This document shows positions 1 through 8,931 of a DNA stretch of 64,000 bases, piece after piece; the first letter of the stretch is position 1, and each line of letters begins with the position of its first letter. The notes under the pieces were generated by a model. It did not search any database, was not told the DNA's origin, and saw only the letters and a program-made list of their open reading frames with translations. A program made the translations under genes and the position numbers. The stretch is from JAJPKK01 sp963807015 (GTDB taxonomy: Bacteria; Pseudomonadota; Alphaproteobacteria; Rhizobiales; Xanthobacteraceae), in NCBI GenBank assembly GCA_963807015.1, contig CAWEAS010000025.1:62001-126000 (forward strand), read 5' to 3'.

Positions 1-108
1 CCAAGGCACTCGAAGAGCCTCGATCCGGACGCCCCCCACAAATCCGGTTGCCGGTCGCGGCCACGCTATGCCACATCCTCTCGCAACTTCGATCGGAGAG
101 ACCTCGTC

Positions 109-1461
109 ATGCGAACGATTGCGCAAACGGCCCGCGCCATGGCCGCTGGAACATCAAGCCGGTCGCTGGTCGAGGAGTGCTTGGCGCGCATCGAGGACAA
201 GGCGGGCGAAGGCCGGCGCGTGTTTCTCAAAGTGCATGCCGGAATGACGCGGGCGGCGGCGGATTATGTCGACGCCCTGCGCGCGCAGGGTGCCGCGCCG
301 TCGCCGTTCGCGGGCATTCCGATCTCGGTAAAAGATCTGTTCGATCTTGCCGGTGATGTGACCACCGCGGGATCGACGGCGCTGCGTGACGCCCCGGCCG
401 CCGTGCGCGATGCGCCCGCCGTGGCCCGCCTGCGTGCCATGGGCTTCATTCCGATCGGCCGCACCAACATGACCGAATTCGCGTTCTCGGGCATCGGCAT
501 CAACCCTCATTACGATACGCCGCATAACCCCTACGATCGCAAGACCGGCCGGATGCCGGGAGGTTCGTCGTCGGGCGCGGCAGTATCGGTCACCGACGGC
601 ATGGCAATCGGGGCGCTCGGCACCGACACCGGCGGCTCTTGCCGCATCCCGGCGGCAGTGTGCGGCATCGTCGGCTACAAGCCGACCGCCAAGCGCATTC
701 CGACCGATGGCGTGCTGCCGCTCTCGTTCACGCTCGATTCGGTCGGGCCGCTTGCGGCGACCGTCGCGTGCTGCGCGACGCTCGATGCGATCATGGCGGG
801 AGAGACGCCCGAGGAGACCACGCCGTCGCGTCTCGACGGCCTGCGGCTCGGCGCGCCGCAAACCATCATGCTCGACGGCATGGACGCGACCGTCGCCTCA
901 ACCTACGGCGCTGCCCTCACGCGGCTCAGCAAAGCCGGCGTCAAGATCGTCGACATCCCGTTGACCGAGCTCAAGGACATCGCCGCCATCAATCGGCGCG
1001 GCGGCTTCTCATCGGCCGAGGCTTATGCCTGGCATCGCGACCTGATCGAGCGCAAAGGGGCGCAGTACGACCCCCGCGTGCTGGTGCGCATGATGCGCGG
1101 CAAGGACCAGGATGCCGCCGACTACATCAATCTTGCGGGCGCCCGCGCCGACCTGATCCGCCGCGTCGCGGCGGTGTCGCGAGACTACGATGCGCTCGTG
1201 ATGCCCACCGTCCCCATTGTCGCGCCGGCGCTTGCCTCGCTCGAAGCCGAGGACGCCTTCCATACGACGAATTTGTTGGTGCTGCGCAACACATCGGTGG
1301 GCAACCTGCTCGACCGTTGCGCGATCTCGATCCCGTGCCACCACGCCGGCGAGGCGCCGGTCGGGCTGATGCTTTTCGGTGAACATGGCGGCGATCGAAA
1401 GCTGTTCGCGATCGCGGCTGCCATCGAGGCTGTCCTGTCGCCATGGGTCGCCAAAACCTGA
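109..1461 (+). CDS. Amidase (amidase signature family)
   Basis: A 450-residue protein of the amidase signature family, which hydrolyses carboxamides with a Lys-cisSer-Ser triad. The likely triad is visible: Lys75 in GIPISVKDLFD, the cis-Ser within GGSSSG (151-156), and the nucleophile Ser177 in GTDTGGSCRIPA. The length suits a stand-alone amidase rather than GatA, and no gatB or gatC lies nearby. The ATG at 109 follows a GGAGAG ribosome-binding site. The stop overlaps the longest reading of pyrD, and the probable pyrD start is only 2 nt further on, so the two may be co-transcribed. The substrate cannot be read from the sequence. Family assignment is firm, specificity unknown. Confidence 0.9.
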   Translation: MRTIAQTARAMAAGTSSRSLVEECLARIEDKAGEGRRVFLKVHAGMTRAAADYVDALRAQGAAPSPFAGIPISVKDLFDLAGDVTTAGSTALRDAPAAVRDAPAVARLRAMGFIPIGRTNMTEFAFSGIGINPHYDTPHNPYDRKTGRMPGGSSSGAAVSVTDGMAIGALGTDTGGSCRIPAAVCGIVGYKPTAKRIPTDGVLPLSFTLDSVGPLAATVACCATLDAIMAGETPEETTPSRLDGLRLGAPQTIMLDGMDATVASTYGAALTRLSKAGVKIVDIPLTELKDIAAINRRGGFSSAEAYAWHRDLIERKGAQYDPRVLVRMMRGKDQDAADYINLAGARADLIRRVAAVSRDYDALVMPTVPIVAPALASLEAEDAFHTTNLLVLRNTSVGNLLDRCAISIPCHHAGEAPVGLMLFGEHGGDRKLFAIAAAIEAVLSPWVAKT

Positions 1462-1463
1462 CG

Positions 1464-2576
1464 ATGGCCGATTTCCTCTACAGCCTGGCGAAGCCGGCGC
1501 TGAATTTTCTCGATCCGGAACGGGCGCACGGGCTGACGGTGCGCGCGCTCAAACTTGGCCTTGCACGGCTGCTGCCCCGCGAGGCCGACGATCCGATCCT
1601 GGCGACGAAGGTCTGGGGCCTGTCCTTCCCGAACCCGGTTGGGCTTGCGGCCGGGTTCGACAAGGGCGCCGAGGTCTGCGACGCGGCACTCTCGCTCGGG
1701 TTCGGCTTCGTCGAGGCCGGCACGGTGACCCCACGACCCCAGCCCGGCAATTCCGGCCAGCGATTGTTTCGGCTCGGTGCCGACGAGGCGGTGATCAACC
1801 GGTTCGGCTTCAACAGTCACGGCATCGCGCCTTTCGCCGCAAATCTCGCGCGGCGCCGCAACCGCGGCGGCATCGTCGGCGCCAACGTCGGCAAGAATCG
1901 TGACACCGTCGACGGCGCCGCGGATTACATTGCGTGCATCGAAGCGCTGGCGAGCCTCGCCGACTATCTCGTCGTCAATGTTTCTTCACCGAACACGCCC
2001 GGGCTGCGGGCGCTGCAGGCGCGCGCGCAGATCGAGGACCTGCTCAGCCGCGTGCTCGCGGCGCGGCCCAACGGCACGCATCAACCGCCCGTATTGGTGA
2101 AGTTGGCGCCCGATCTTAGCGATGATGAACTTGCCGACATCGCCGATGTCGCGCTTGCTGCGAAGGTTGATGGCCTCATTATCGGCAACACCACGGTTGC
2201 GCGCCCGCCGACGCTCAAGAGCCCTGACCGCGACGCCCCCGGCGGCTTGTCGGGCCGGCCGCTATTCGGTCCGTCGACCGCATGCCTTGCTGCTGCCTAT
2301 CGCGATACGAAGGGGCAAATTCCCATTATCGGCTGCGGCGGCATTGCCAGCGGCGCCGACGCCTATGCCAAGATTCGCGCCGGCGCTTCGCTCGTGCAGC
2401 TTTATTCGGCGCTGGTTTTTCACGGACCGGGGCTCGTCGGTCGCATCAAACGTGATCTCGCGGCACTGTTGCGCCGCGATGGCTTCGGGGCTGTGAGCGA
2501 GGCCGTCGGCGCGGATCAACCGGGGATACGGGCGGGAGCACGATCGCCAGCCCGCGGCAGGCCGACGACCATTTGA
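1464..2576 (+). CDS. pyrD: Dihydroorotate dehydrogenase (quinone), class 2
   Basis: Oxidises dihydroorotate to orotate in pyrimidine synthesis and passes electrons to membrane quinone. The 370-residue length and the amphipathic N-terminal extension (MADFLYSLAKPALNFLDPE) fit the membrane-associated class 2 enzyme. FMN- and substrate-binding stretches include GLAAGFDKGAE, NRFGFNSHG and VNVSSPNTPGLR. The Ser near residue 175 in the last motif is the class 2 catalytic base. A longer reading from ATG 1443 overlaps the amidase by 19 bp, but the ATG at 1464 matches the family N-terminus. carB, another pyrimidine gene, lies 42 kb away, so the pathway is dispersed. Confidence 0.95.
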   Translation: MADFLYSLAKPALNFLDPERAHGLTVRALKLGLARLLPREADDPILATKVWGLSFPNPVGLAAGFDKGAEVCDAALSLGFGFVEAGTVTPRPQPGNSGQRLFRLGADEAVINRFGFNSHGIAPFAANLARRRNRGGIVGANVGKNRDTVDGAADYIACIEALASLADYLVVNVSSPNTPGLRALQARAQIEDLLSRVLAARPNGTHQPPVLVKLAPDLSDDELADIADVALAAKVDGLIIGNTTVARPPTLKSPDRDAPGGLSGRPLFGPSTACLAAAYRDTKGQIPIIGCGGIASGADAYAKIRAGASLVQLYSALVFHGPGLVGRIKRDLAALLRRDGFGAVSEAVGADQPGIRAGARSPARGRPTTI

Positions 2577-2580
2577 CGGC

Positions 2581-2988
2581 TCAAAGCTTCTGCAATTCCG
2601 GGAAGGGCTGGTAGAGCGCGCCGCCGCAGAGCGCAGGGGTCGCGTCCACGATCTGCGTAATCTGACCGTTGAAGAAGAATGCCGCCTTCTCTTTCACGCC
2701 TGAATAATTGCCATCTTCTTTGGCGTTCATGCGAAAACAGGCGACATAGCGCATCGTCAGGCTGGAGGTTTTCAGGACCGGTTCGGCAACATATGCATCG
2801 CGAATATTCGCCGGATCTTGGAGCTGGCGGCTCACGAGACTCGCGATCTGGGTCTTGTAGCTCGCCGGATAGATGTTTTCCTCGAGCTTGGGGTCCTTGT
2901 CGCCGGTGCTCGAGCAGGCGCAAGCCGCAACGGCAAACAGTGCGACGAGCCCGACTTTCGTTCCGGTTTGCAACGATGCGCGCGTCAT
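2581..2988 (-). CDS. Small predicted lipoprotein, unknown function
   Basis: A 135-residue protein with a short charged N-terminus, a hydrophobic stretch (VGLVALFAVAAC) and a lipobox VAAC ending at Cys23, so it is probably a lipoprotein. The mature part has no repeats or membrane segment and contains two more cysteines (in VACFRMN and ALCGGAL) that could form a disulfide. It resembles the small lipoproteins often annotated only as hypothetical in Bradyrhizobium-type genomes. It converges on pyrD with 4 bp between the stops. The 272-bp gap upstream would hold its promoter and that of the divergent FMN reductase. Function not recognised. Confidence 0.75.
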   Translation of the reverse strand: MTRASLQTGTKVGLVALFAVAACACSSTGDKDPKLEENIYPASYKTQIASLVSRQLQDPANIRDAYVAEPVLKTSSLTMRYVACFRMNAKEDGNYSGVKEKAAFFFNGQITQIVDATPALCGGALYQPFPELQKL

Positions 2989-3260
2989 GCTCCCAAATGC
3001 CCATCGCCGGCGGGCTTTATGCCTCGGCCGCCTGTCCAGTCCGGCCGACCGGCCCCTTCACCAAGGCCGGATTAAATTGAGGAAAGCGAGCAAGATCAAT
3101 CATTAACTGGGAGCCCCCGGCAGGGGATTGGAGGTAGTCTCGGCGGGCTCATGCACATCATGCGCCGGCATTACTCGCCACCGGCGCCACGCTCTGCTAT
3201 GCGACGCGGCTGATTTGGACATGCCCAGCGCGGCGCCGCAGGGCACGGAGGGAGATTGAT

Positions 3261-3830
3261 ATGCCCGAGACGGTGAAGGTCATCACAATATGCGGCTCGC
3301 TTCGCAAAGCCTCCTACAATGCGTCGCTCGCCCGTACCGCAATCAAGCTTGCACCGCCGGGAATGTCGGTTTCGCCGTCGCCCTCCCTTGGTGACATCCC
3401 CATCTACAATTTCGACGTTCAGAGCAGCACGGGTATCCCGGCCTCCGTCATCGAGCTTGGCGCCGCGATCCGGGCCGCTGACGGAGTTTTGATCTGCTCG
3501 CCCGAATACAATTGGTCCATTTCGGGTGTCCTCAAGAACACGATCGACTGGCTGTCACGGCTGAAGGACCAGCCCTTCACCGGCAAGCCGGTGGCACTGC
3601 AATCGGCGGCAACCGGGCTCCTGGGTGGATCGCGTGGCCAGTACCACTTGCGTCAGTCACTCACATCGATTGACGCACTGCTGTTCGGCAAGCCGGAAGT
3701 CCTGGTGACGTTCGCCGCGCAGAAATTCGACGAGAAGACATTGGAGATCAAGGATCAGGGAGCAATCGATCTCATCAAGCAGCAACTCGCCGGATTCGAG
3801 ACGTTCATCCGTAAAAACACCGGGAAATAG
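3261..3830 (+). CDS. NADPH-dependent FMN reductase family protein
   Basis: A 189-residue flavodoxin-fold protein of the NADPH-dependent FMN/quinone reductase family (relatives include ChrR and YieF). The phosphate-binding motif GSLRKASYN is at residues 12-20, and the conserved SPEYNWSISGVLKNTIDW lies in the middle of the protein. Such enzymes reduce FMN, quinones or oxyanions such as chromate in the cytosol; the natural substrate here is unknown. The start follows a GGAGGGAG ribosome-binding site about 8 nt upstream, making this one of the clearest starts in the window. It is transcribed alone and converges on the TctC-type gene. Confidence 0.9.
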   Translation: MPETVKVITICGSLRKASYNASLARTAIKLAPPGMSVSPSPSLGDIPIYNFDVQSSTGIPASVIELGAAIRAADGVLICSPEYNWSISGVLKNTIDWLSRLKDQPFTGKPVALQSAATGLLGGSRGQYHLRQSLTSIDALLFGKPEVLVTFAAQKFDEKTLEIKDQGAIDLIKQQLAGFETFIRKNTGK

Positions 3831-3837
3831 ACCGGCG

Positions 3838-4872
3838 CTATTTGATCAGATGGGCAACCCGCTCGATGATCGGTTTCGGCGTCGCGTAGGCCTTTTTGAT
3901 CAACGCTTCGAGGGCTTCGCCGCTCTCGGGATCAAGCGCGAGCTTGCGTTGCTGCGTCTCGGCGATGAACTCGCTATCCCGCATCGTCGCCGTGAAGGCA
4001 TCGCGCAACAGCTTGAGTCGATCCGGCGGCAGGTTCGGCGGCGCGACGAACGGCCGTCCGATGCCCTGGCCGACGTAGAGGAAGTCGATCGCTTCGCGAT
4101 CGACGTCGTTGCGGGCGAGATCGAGGACGAACGGCACATCCTTCAATTCCGGATTGGGCATGGCTCCGCCTTGGAACAATACTGCGACGGCGCCGCTCGA
4201 AATCCAGTCCGGCCTGCGCACCTTGATGCTGTCCAGGCTCTCGCAGATACCCTGAACTTCGCTGCGTTCCATGGCGAGAAAGACGTCTGCCGATGAGGGA
4301 TAAACGCCGACGATCTTGAACTTCATCCCGAGAATATCGTTGAGCGCCTTCGGATAGACGCGGGCGCCGGTGCCCGGCCCGGTCTCGCCGACCACCAGCG
4401 GTCTCTCAAGAAGATCCTGAACGGTCTTCACCGGCGATGTCGCCGAGGCGATACAGACATTGGTCTCGATCGCCGGTGTGCCGAGCCACGACAACTTGGT
4501 TGCGTCGAACTGGGCGCCTGGCGTGCCGATGAGCGGGCCGAGGACTGCATCACGCGCGATCAGCGCAATTGCGGTGCCGTCCTTCGGCGCGACGTTGTAG
4601 ATGAAATTGGCAGCCCGGAAGCTGCCGGCACCTTCCATGTTCTGCGGCACGACATTCGGATTGCCAGGCAGATGGCGACCAATATGGCGCGCCACCGTGC
4701 GTCCCCACAGGTCGTAGCCGCCGCCGGGACCGAATCCGATGATTACATTCACGGTCTTGCCGGCAACCGTCTGCGCGCCAGCTGGGCCGCTTAACAGCGC
4801 CGCCAACAGAAGCGTCACCAGGCATGTTCTCGCCGAAGCGCGCGACCCGATGCACGGCACGGGATGACGCAT
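3838..4872 (-). CDS. Bug/TctC-family extracytoplasmic binding protein
   Basis: A 344-residue exported solute-binding protein of the tripartite tricarboxylate transporter (Bug/TctC) family. Residues 1 to about 33 form a signal peptide ending in AGA-Q. The mature start (VNVIIGFGPGGGYDLWGR) is the family's first strand and glycine loop. The ATG at 4872 was chosen over an upstream in-frame start (4914) because it places the charged n-region directly before the hydrophobic core. No tctA or tctB membrane gene is adjacent; orphan Bug genes are very common in this order. The ligand, usually an organic acid, cannot be predicted. Confidence 0.88.
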   Translation of the reverse strand: MRHPVPCIGSRASARTCLVTLLLAALLSGPAGAQTVAGKTVNVIIGFGPGGGYDLWGRTVARHIGRHLPGNPNVVPQNMEGAGSFRAANFIYNVAPKDGTAIALIARDAVLGPLIGTPGAQFDATKLSWLGTPAIETNVCIASATSPVKTVQDLLERPLVVGETGPGTGARVYPKALNDILGMKFKIVGVYPSSADVFLAMERSEVQGICESLDSIKVRRPDWISSGAVAVLFQGGAMPNPELKDVPFVLDLARNDVDREAIDFLYVGQGIGRPFVAPPNLPPDRLKLLRDAFTATMRDSEFIAETQQRKLALDPESGEALEALIKKAYATPKPIIERVAHLIK

Positions 4873-4995
4873 GGGACAGCCCTCATCACCGCCGATTCTG
4901 TTGGACGGCGGCACTAGGAAACGGCGTCGTCGAGCGTGCTATTCTGCCGAGAGCGATGCAAGGAAAATCAACCCGAAACGGATAAACGCGGCTCA

Positions 4996-7074
4996 ATGGC
5001 ATCGACGATTAATGTCGCCATCGGGGCCGCGGTCGCGATGTTGTGGTGGACCGCGCTCGGCTATGTCGTGACGCGTCGCCTCGTGCCGCAGGCGCTCGCG
5101 TTGCCGATGGCGCCGACGGTGGGGTGGGCCATCCACGGTGCCGTCGCCTTGCTGGTGTTTCTGGCGATACCGTTCTCGGCGATGACCGTGGCCACCGTCG
5201 CGCTCACCGTTGTTCTGGGTGCAGCTGCCACGTCTCATCTGACGGCACAATTGCGCGGTGCCGCTTTCCTTCCCTCGTCATGGCCGGGCTCGTCCCGGCC
5301 ATCCACGTCTGAATTCGCGAAGGAAGGCGTTGGTGGTCGCGACAAGCCCGGCCATGACGAGAGCACAAACGACGAGCGGTATACTCGTTCAGTTCCATTT
5401 TGGACCTACGGGGCAGCCACTCTGCTCGCGATGGCGCCCGCGGCGGCCGTCCTGCCGAAATGGACGGGTGACGGCGTCAGTCTCGACTATCGGATCTTCG
5501 ACCACGCCAAGGTCGCCCTCGTCGATGATCTGATGAAGTTCGGCCTGCCGGCGGGCAATCCGTTCTTCGCCGAGCCGCATCTTGCCTACTATTACCTTTG
5601 GCACTTCAGCGCAGCAGAGCTTGCCGTCACGATCGGCGTCAGCGGCTGGGAGGCCGACGCGGCCATGACTTGGTTCGCGGCCGCAGCGTCGCTCGCCATG
5701 ATGATGGGCCTTGCCGCCTGGCTCGGCGGACGGAGCGCCGCGGTTCTCACCGTGCTGCTGTCGGCCTCGGCATCGGCGCGCACCGTGCTGGAATGGATTT
5801 TCGGCGCCAATCGCGTCGATGCCGTGATCGAGCCGGCCGAAGGATTTGCCGGCTGGCTATTCCAGGCGGCCTGGGTGCCGCAGCACATCATGTCGGCGTC
5901 ATGCGTCGTCGCCGCGGCCGTGCTCATGAGTCGTTTGGCCGAAGCCGGCGGAATATTGGCGACCGGGGTACTCGCGCTGCTTGTTGCCGCCGCATTCGAG
6001 AGTTCGACCTGGATCGGCGGTGTAGCGTTTGCGGCAGCCGCGCCGATGGTTGCGCTCGTCCTCGTTCTGCGCGGGGGCAGGCGCCCGGGCTTCTTTGCGG
6101 CGCTCGCGGTGGCGGCGCTGTTCGCGGGTCTGCTTGTCATGCCGCTGCTGCGCGAGCAGCTGACGATGGCGGCGGCGCGAGGCGGTGGTGCCCCCATTAC
6201 CTTGCAGTTCTATCCGGTATTGGCCGAGGAAATACCAGCTGCGCTTCGCGCTTGGCTCAATCCGGCAGCGTTCTGGCTAGTGCTGCTTCCGATCGAGCTG
6301 CCGGCCATCTACTTCACCGGTGTGGTCGCACTTGTATGGTTTTGGCGCGAACCTGGAGTTGCGTCATCGACCCGGCAGCTCGCTGCCGCGCTCGCGGCCC
6401 TTGCAACCACCTGTCTCGTTGTGTCCTGGCTTCTCGCCAGCACACTTGGCGGCAACAACGATCTCGGCTGGCGCGCGCAGCTCCCCGCCGTGATGGTACT
6501 CACGGTTTTCGCTGCTGCCGGAATAGCGCGCGCATTTGCGGCGCGAGCGCACCTCGCAGTCGGCGCGGCGCTCGGGGCGGCGCTTCTTGGCCTGCCATTC
6601 GCGATCGACCTCGTTCGCGATAACTTCCTGGGCGAGCCGAGAGCCGCGGACCGGCAGTTCGCGGCGAGCGCCGATCTGTGGGCGGCGGTCCGCCGTCACG
6701 CTGAGGCCGACGAGCGCGTCGCCGACAATCCGCTGTTTCTGCATGACATGACGGTCTGGCCGGTCAACATTTCGTGGGCGCTGCTGGCAAACCGCCGCTC
6801 CTGCTACGCCGGTCGCGAACTGGTGCTGGTCTACAGCTCGCTGTCGGCGGCGGCGCGCGAGACTATCGATGCGCAGTTTGCGCGAGTCTTCGACGGACAT
6901 CCTGCGCCGGGCGACGTCGATGCCCTCGCGACCACGTACAATTGTCGCGTCATCGTGCTCTCTCCCGGAGACGGCGCTTGGCGTAGCGATCCATTCGCAG
7001 CGAGCCCGCGCTATCGAATGGTCGAGGACGTGCCGGAGCGCTGGCGCATCTACCGCGCGAAAGACTTGCCGTAG
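4996..7074 (+). CDS. Large polytopic membrane protein, GT-C-like layout
   Basis: A 692-residue protein with roughly a dozen hydrophobic segments and a soluble C-terminal tail of about 130 residues. The region around residues 165-240 (FDHAKVALVDDL, NPFFAEPHLAYYYLWHF) recalls GT-C type membrane glycosyltransferases, with an acidic residue in the first loop and a Tyr-rich stretch. This is a resemblance only; no family is recognised with confidence. The ATG at 4996 (MASTINVAIG) is preferred because the segment upstream is polar. Residues about 94-122 are encoded by an 88-bp palindromic repeat inserted in frame (see the repeat at 5274-5361). That stretch makes a hydrophilic loop between two membrane segments. 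Confidence 0.7.
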   Translation: MASTINVAIGAAVAMLWWTALGYVVTRRLVPQALALPMAPTVGWAIHGAVALLVFLAIPFSAMTVATVALTVVLGAAATSHLTAQLRGAAFLPSSWPGSSRPSTSEFAKEGVGGRDKPGHDESTNDERYTRSVPFWTYGAATLLAMAPAAAVLPKWTGDGVSLDYRIFDHAKVALVDDLMKFGLPAGNPFFAEPHLAYYYLWHFSAAELAVTIGVSGWEADAAMTWFAAAASLAMMMGLAAWLGGRSAAVLTVLLSASASARTVLEWIFGANRVDAVIEPAEGFAGWLFQAAWVPQHIMSASCVVAAAVLMSRLAEAGGILATGVLALLVAAAFESSTWIGGVAFAAAAPMVALVLVLRGGRRPGFFAALAVAALFAGLLVMPLLREQLTMAAARGGGAPITLQFYPVLAEEIPAALRAWLNPAAFWLVLLPIELPAIYFTGVVALVWFWREPGVASSTRQLAAALAALATTCLVVSWLLASTLGGNNDLGWRAQLPAVMVLTVFAAAGIARAFAARAHLAVGAALGAALLGLPFAIDLVRDNFLGEPRAADRQFAASADLWAAVRRHAEADERVADNPLFLHDMTVWPVNISWALLANRRSCYAGRELVLVYSSLSAAARETIDAQFARVFDGHPAPGDVDALATTYNCRVIVLSPGDGAWRSDPFAASPRYRMVEDVPERWRIYRAKDLP
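5274..5361. repeat. Palindromic repeat inserted in a coding sequence
   Basis: Twenty-base arms at 5274-5293 and 5342-5361 are inverted complements with a single mismatch (ctcgtcatggccgggctcgt on the left). Inside the left arm, GGCCGGG and CCCGGCC make a further small dyad. Dispersed dyads built on catggccgggc are abundant between genes in Bradyrhizobium and Rhodopseudomonas. Here the element lies inside an open reading frame and is translated as a polar loop (SSWPGSSRPST to GRDKPGHDES) without breaking it. Confidence 0.85.
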
Positions 7075-7109
7075 AGCGGGGGCTCAATCAAGCGTGCGGG
7101 CGCAGTGAC

Positions 7110-7901
7110 TCAAATTCCCGCAAACCAATTAAAGCCTTGCTTGCGATAATAGGTGTCGGGAAAATCGTTGGTGACCTCGATCGCGGTCACCCACTTCGCG
7201 TTCTTGAAGCCAAGCTTGGTTGAGGTGCGCAGCCGCATCGGAAAGCCGAACGGATCGCCGATCGGCTCCCGCGCGTACTTCGTCGCCAGCATCGTCTGCG
7301 GATGCAGAGCTGATGCCATGTCGAGGCTCTCGGTATAACCATCGGCGCAGCGGAACGCGACGTACTTGGCAGTCGTGTCGGCACCGACCCTTTCGAAGAA
7401 CGTGCGCAGGTTCACGCCCGACCACTGTCCGATATAGTCCCAGCCTTCGACGCAGATGTGCTTGATGATGATCTCCTGCTCGGGCATCCGGTAGATGTCC
7501 TCGATCGACAACGGCCGCTTGTCGGAAATCAGGCCCGACAGTTCGAGCTTCCATGTCTTGCCGTCGACCGGCTTCACGTCCTCGATCTCGTAGTAGGCGT
7601 TGAAGCGCGGCGGCTTGACCACCATCGACTCGGGATAAGTCGGCGCCAGGTGATTGGGGCGGAAGATGAAGGCCTGCGCCCGGTCGTTCCAACCGGAAAC
7701 GCCGCGGAGGAACGTCTGCAGCTGCGGGTTCTCCGATGGATCGCATCCGGTGAGCAAAGTGAGGGCGCCAAGGCTCAGCGATCCCCGCAGCACGTTGCGG
7801 CGGTCGATCGTCTCGATGAGCTTGCGGTGCTCTTGCATGACGCTTTGATCGACGCCGTGCTTTGGCCGGAACAACGATCGCGTCAGGGGTCGAACGGCCA
7901 T
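7110..7901 (-). CDS. Molybdopterin-dependent oxidoreductase, Tat lipoprotein
   Basis: A 263-residue member of the sulfite oxidase/MsrP (YedY) molybdopterin family. A twin-arginine motif (DRRNVLRG, Arg34-Arg35) is followed by a hydrophobic stretch ending in LLTGC (Cys53). The protein is therefore probably exported folded by Tat and then lipidated. Cys150 in IKHICVEGWDY is the expected molybdenum ligand. The ATG at 7901 is set by GAGGAGG upstream; a longer reading to 8084 only shadows the cytochrome gene. It lies 10 bp after the cytochrome b561 gene, which would supply electrons from quinol. The substrate is unknown. It differs from the MsrP-like protein at 32559-33551 by its lipobox and dedicated cytochrome. 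Confidence 0.88.
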   Translation of the reverse strand: MAVRPLTRSLFRPKHGVDQSVMQEHRKLIETIDRRNVLRGSLSLGALTLLTGCDPSENPQLQTFLRGVSGWNDRAQAFIFRPNHLAPTYPESMVVKPPRFNAYYEIEDVKPVDGKTWKLELSGLISDKRPLSIEDIYRMPEQEIIIKHICVEGWDYIGQWSGVNLRTFFERVGADTTAKYVAFRCADGYTESLDMASALHPQTMLATKYAREPIGDPFGFPMRLRTSTKLGFKNAKWVTAIEVTNDFPDTYYRKQGFNWFAGI

Positions 7902-7911
7902 AGCGGCCTCC

Positions 7912-8640
7912 TCAATGAGTCGGCTGCAGTTGCGGAGGTGCTGAAGATCGGTCCGCGTCGGCAACGACCGGGCCGCCGGTGACCATCGCGACGAGCGTAT
8001 GCGGCACGAGCAGCGCCAGCGCGATGTGCACGACCATGAATCCGACGATCGCCGCCATGCAGAAGAAATGCACGAGCCGCGCATTCTGGAAGCTGCCGAA
8101 CAGCGCGACGAGCTCCGAAAACTGGATCGGCTTCCAGATCGCGAGCCCCGAGATGACGATGAGGATGCCGGCGCAGATCACGCCGACATAAAGCAGCTTC
8201 TGCACCGCGTTGTATTTGGTCGGATCGTCATGGGCGAGGCGGAAATGCAGCGCGTCCTTGATGGCCGCGACGACGTCGCCCACGCGGATCGGCAGCAGCA
8301 TGCGGCGAAAGCGGCCGGTCGCAAGACCGTAGCCCAGATAAGCGAGGCCGTTAAGGACGATGATCCACATGCCGAAGAAATGCCACTGCAGCCCGTGCTG
8401 CGCCCATTTGCCGATGACCATCCATTCGGGAAAATGCAGCCACCCGAACAAGACCTCGTCGTTGTAGATCTTCCAGCCGCTGCCGATCATGATGATCATC
8501 GCGACGGCATTGGTCCAATGCATGATGCGCAACGGCAGCGGATGCAGGCGCCGCCGCCCTTGCGTGGCGTGCTGTGGCGTTTGGCTTGGTGTGAGGTTAA
8601 GCCCGGCGTGATCGGGAGAGACCGCGTCCGTGGATGCCAT
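7912..8640 (-). CDS. Cytochrome b561-type membrane protein
   Basis: A 242-residue cytochrome b561 domain protein with four hydrophobic helices (roughly 43-58, 88-105, 148-168, 192-214). Histidines suited to haem binding are His41, His87, His191 and His205. It probably carries electrons from the quinone pool to the molybdoenzyme encoded 10 bp downstream, in place of the unrelated MsrQ subunit. The first 35 residues are polar and probably cytoplasmic. The gene is the first of a two-gene operon; the upstream 291 bp are shared with the divergent PRC-barrel gene. Confidence 0.88.
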   Translation of the reverse strand: MASTDAVSPDHAGLNLTPSQTPQHATQGRRRLHPLPLRIMHWTNAVAMIIMIGSGWKIYNDEVLFGWLHFPEWMVIGKWAQHGLQWHFFGMWIIVLNGLAYLGYGLATGRFRRMLLPIRVGDVVAAIKDALHFRLAHDDPTKYNAVQKLLYVGVICAGILIVISGLAIWKPIQFSELVALFGSFQNARLVHFFCMAAIVGFMVVHIALALLVPHTLVAMVTGGPVVADADRSSAPPQLQPTH

Positions 8641-8738
8641 CTAGGATTCTCCCCGCGGTTTCGGCCTTTCCGACCGCTGTGATGGCGCGACGTTACGAGC
8701 GTCACCGCATCGAATCAATCTTGCATGACGCCAGCCGC

Positions 8739-8786
8739 GTAAACTTGCCGTGTGCTGTTGCCTTCGGGCGGGTAAACTTCCCGTGT
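8739..8786. repeat. Two 15-bp direct repeats in a divergent promoter region
   Basis: The sequence gtaaacttgccgtgt at 8739-8753 recurs at 8772-8786 with one change (gtaaacttcccgtgt), a period of 33 bp or about three helical turns. Both copies lie between the divergent cytochrome b561 and PRC-barrel genes, so they could be paired regulator sites. No promoter is certain. Confidence 0.45.
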
Positions 8787-8931
8787 TTGGTTTGCGGCAG
8801 TTTCGTCAAATTGGCGTGTCGAGGACTCAAGCACACGATTTTCGTGTCAAACTGCGAGCTGCCGAACGTCGGCAATGAAACTCGGATTATGAAATTCGAG
8901 CTGATAACGAGCACTGGCAAAGGGACCATCG

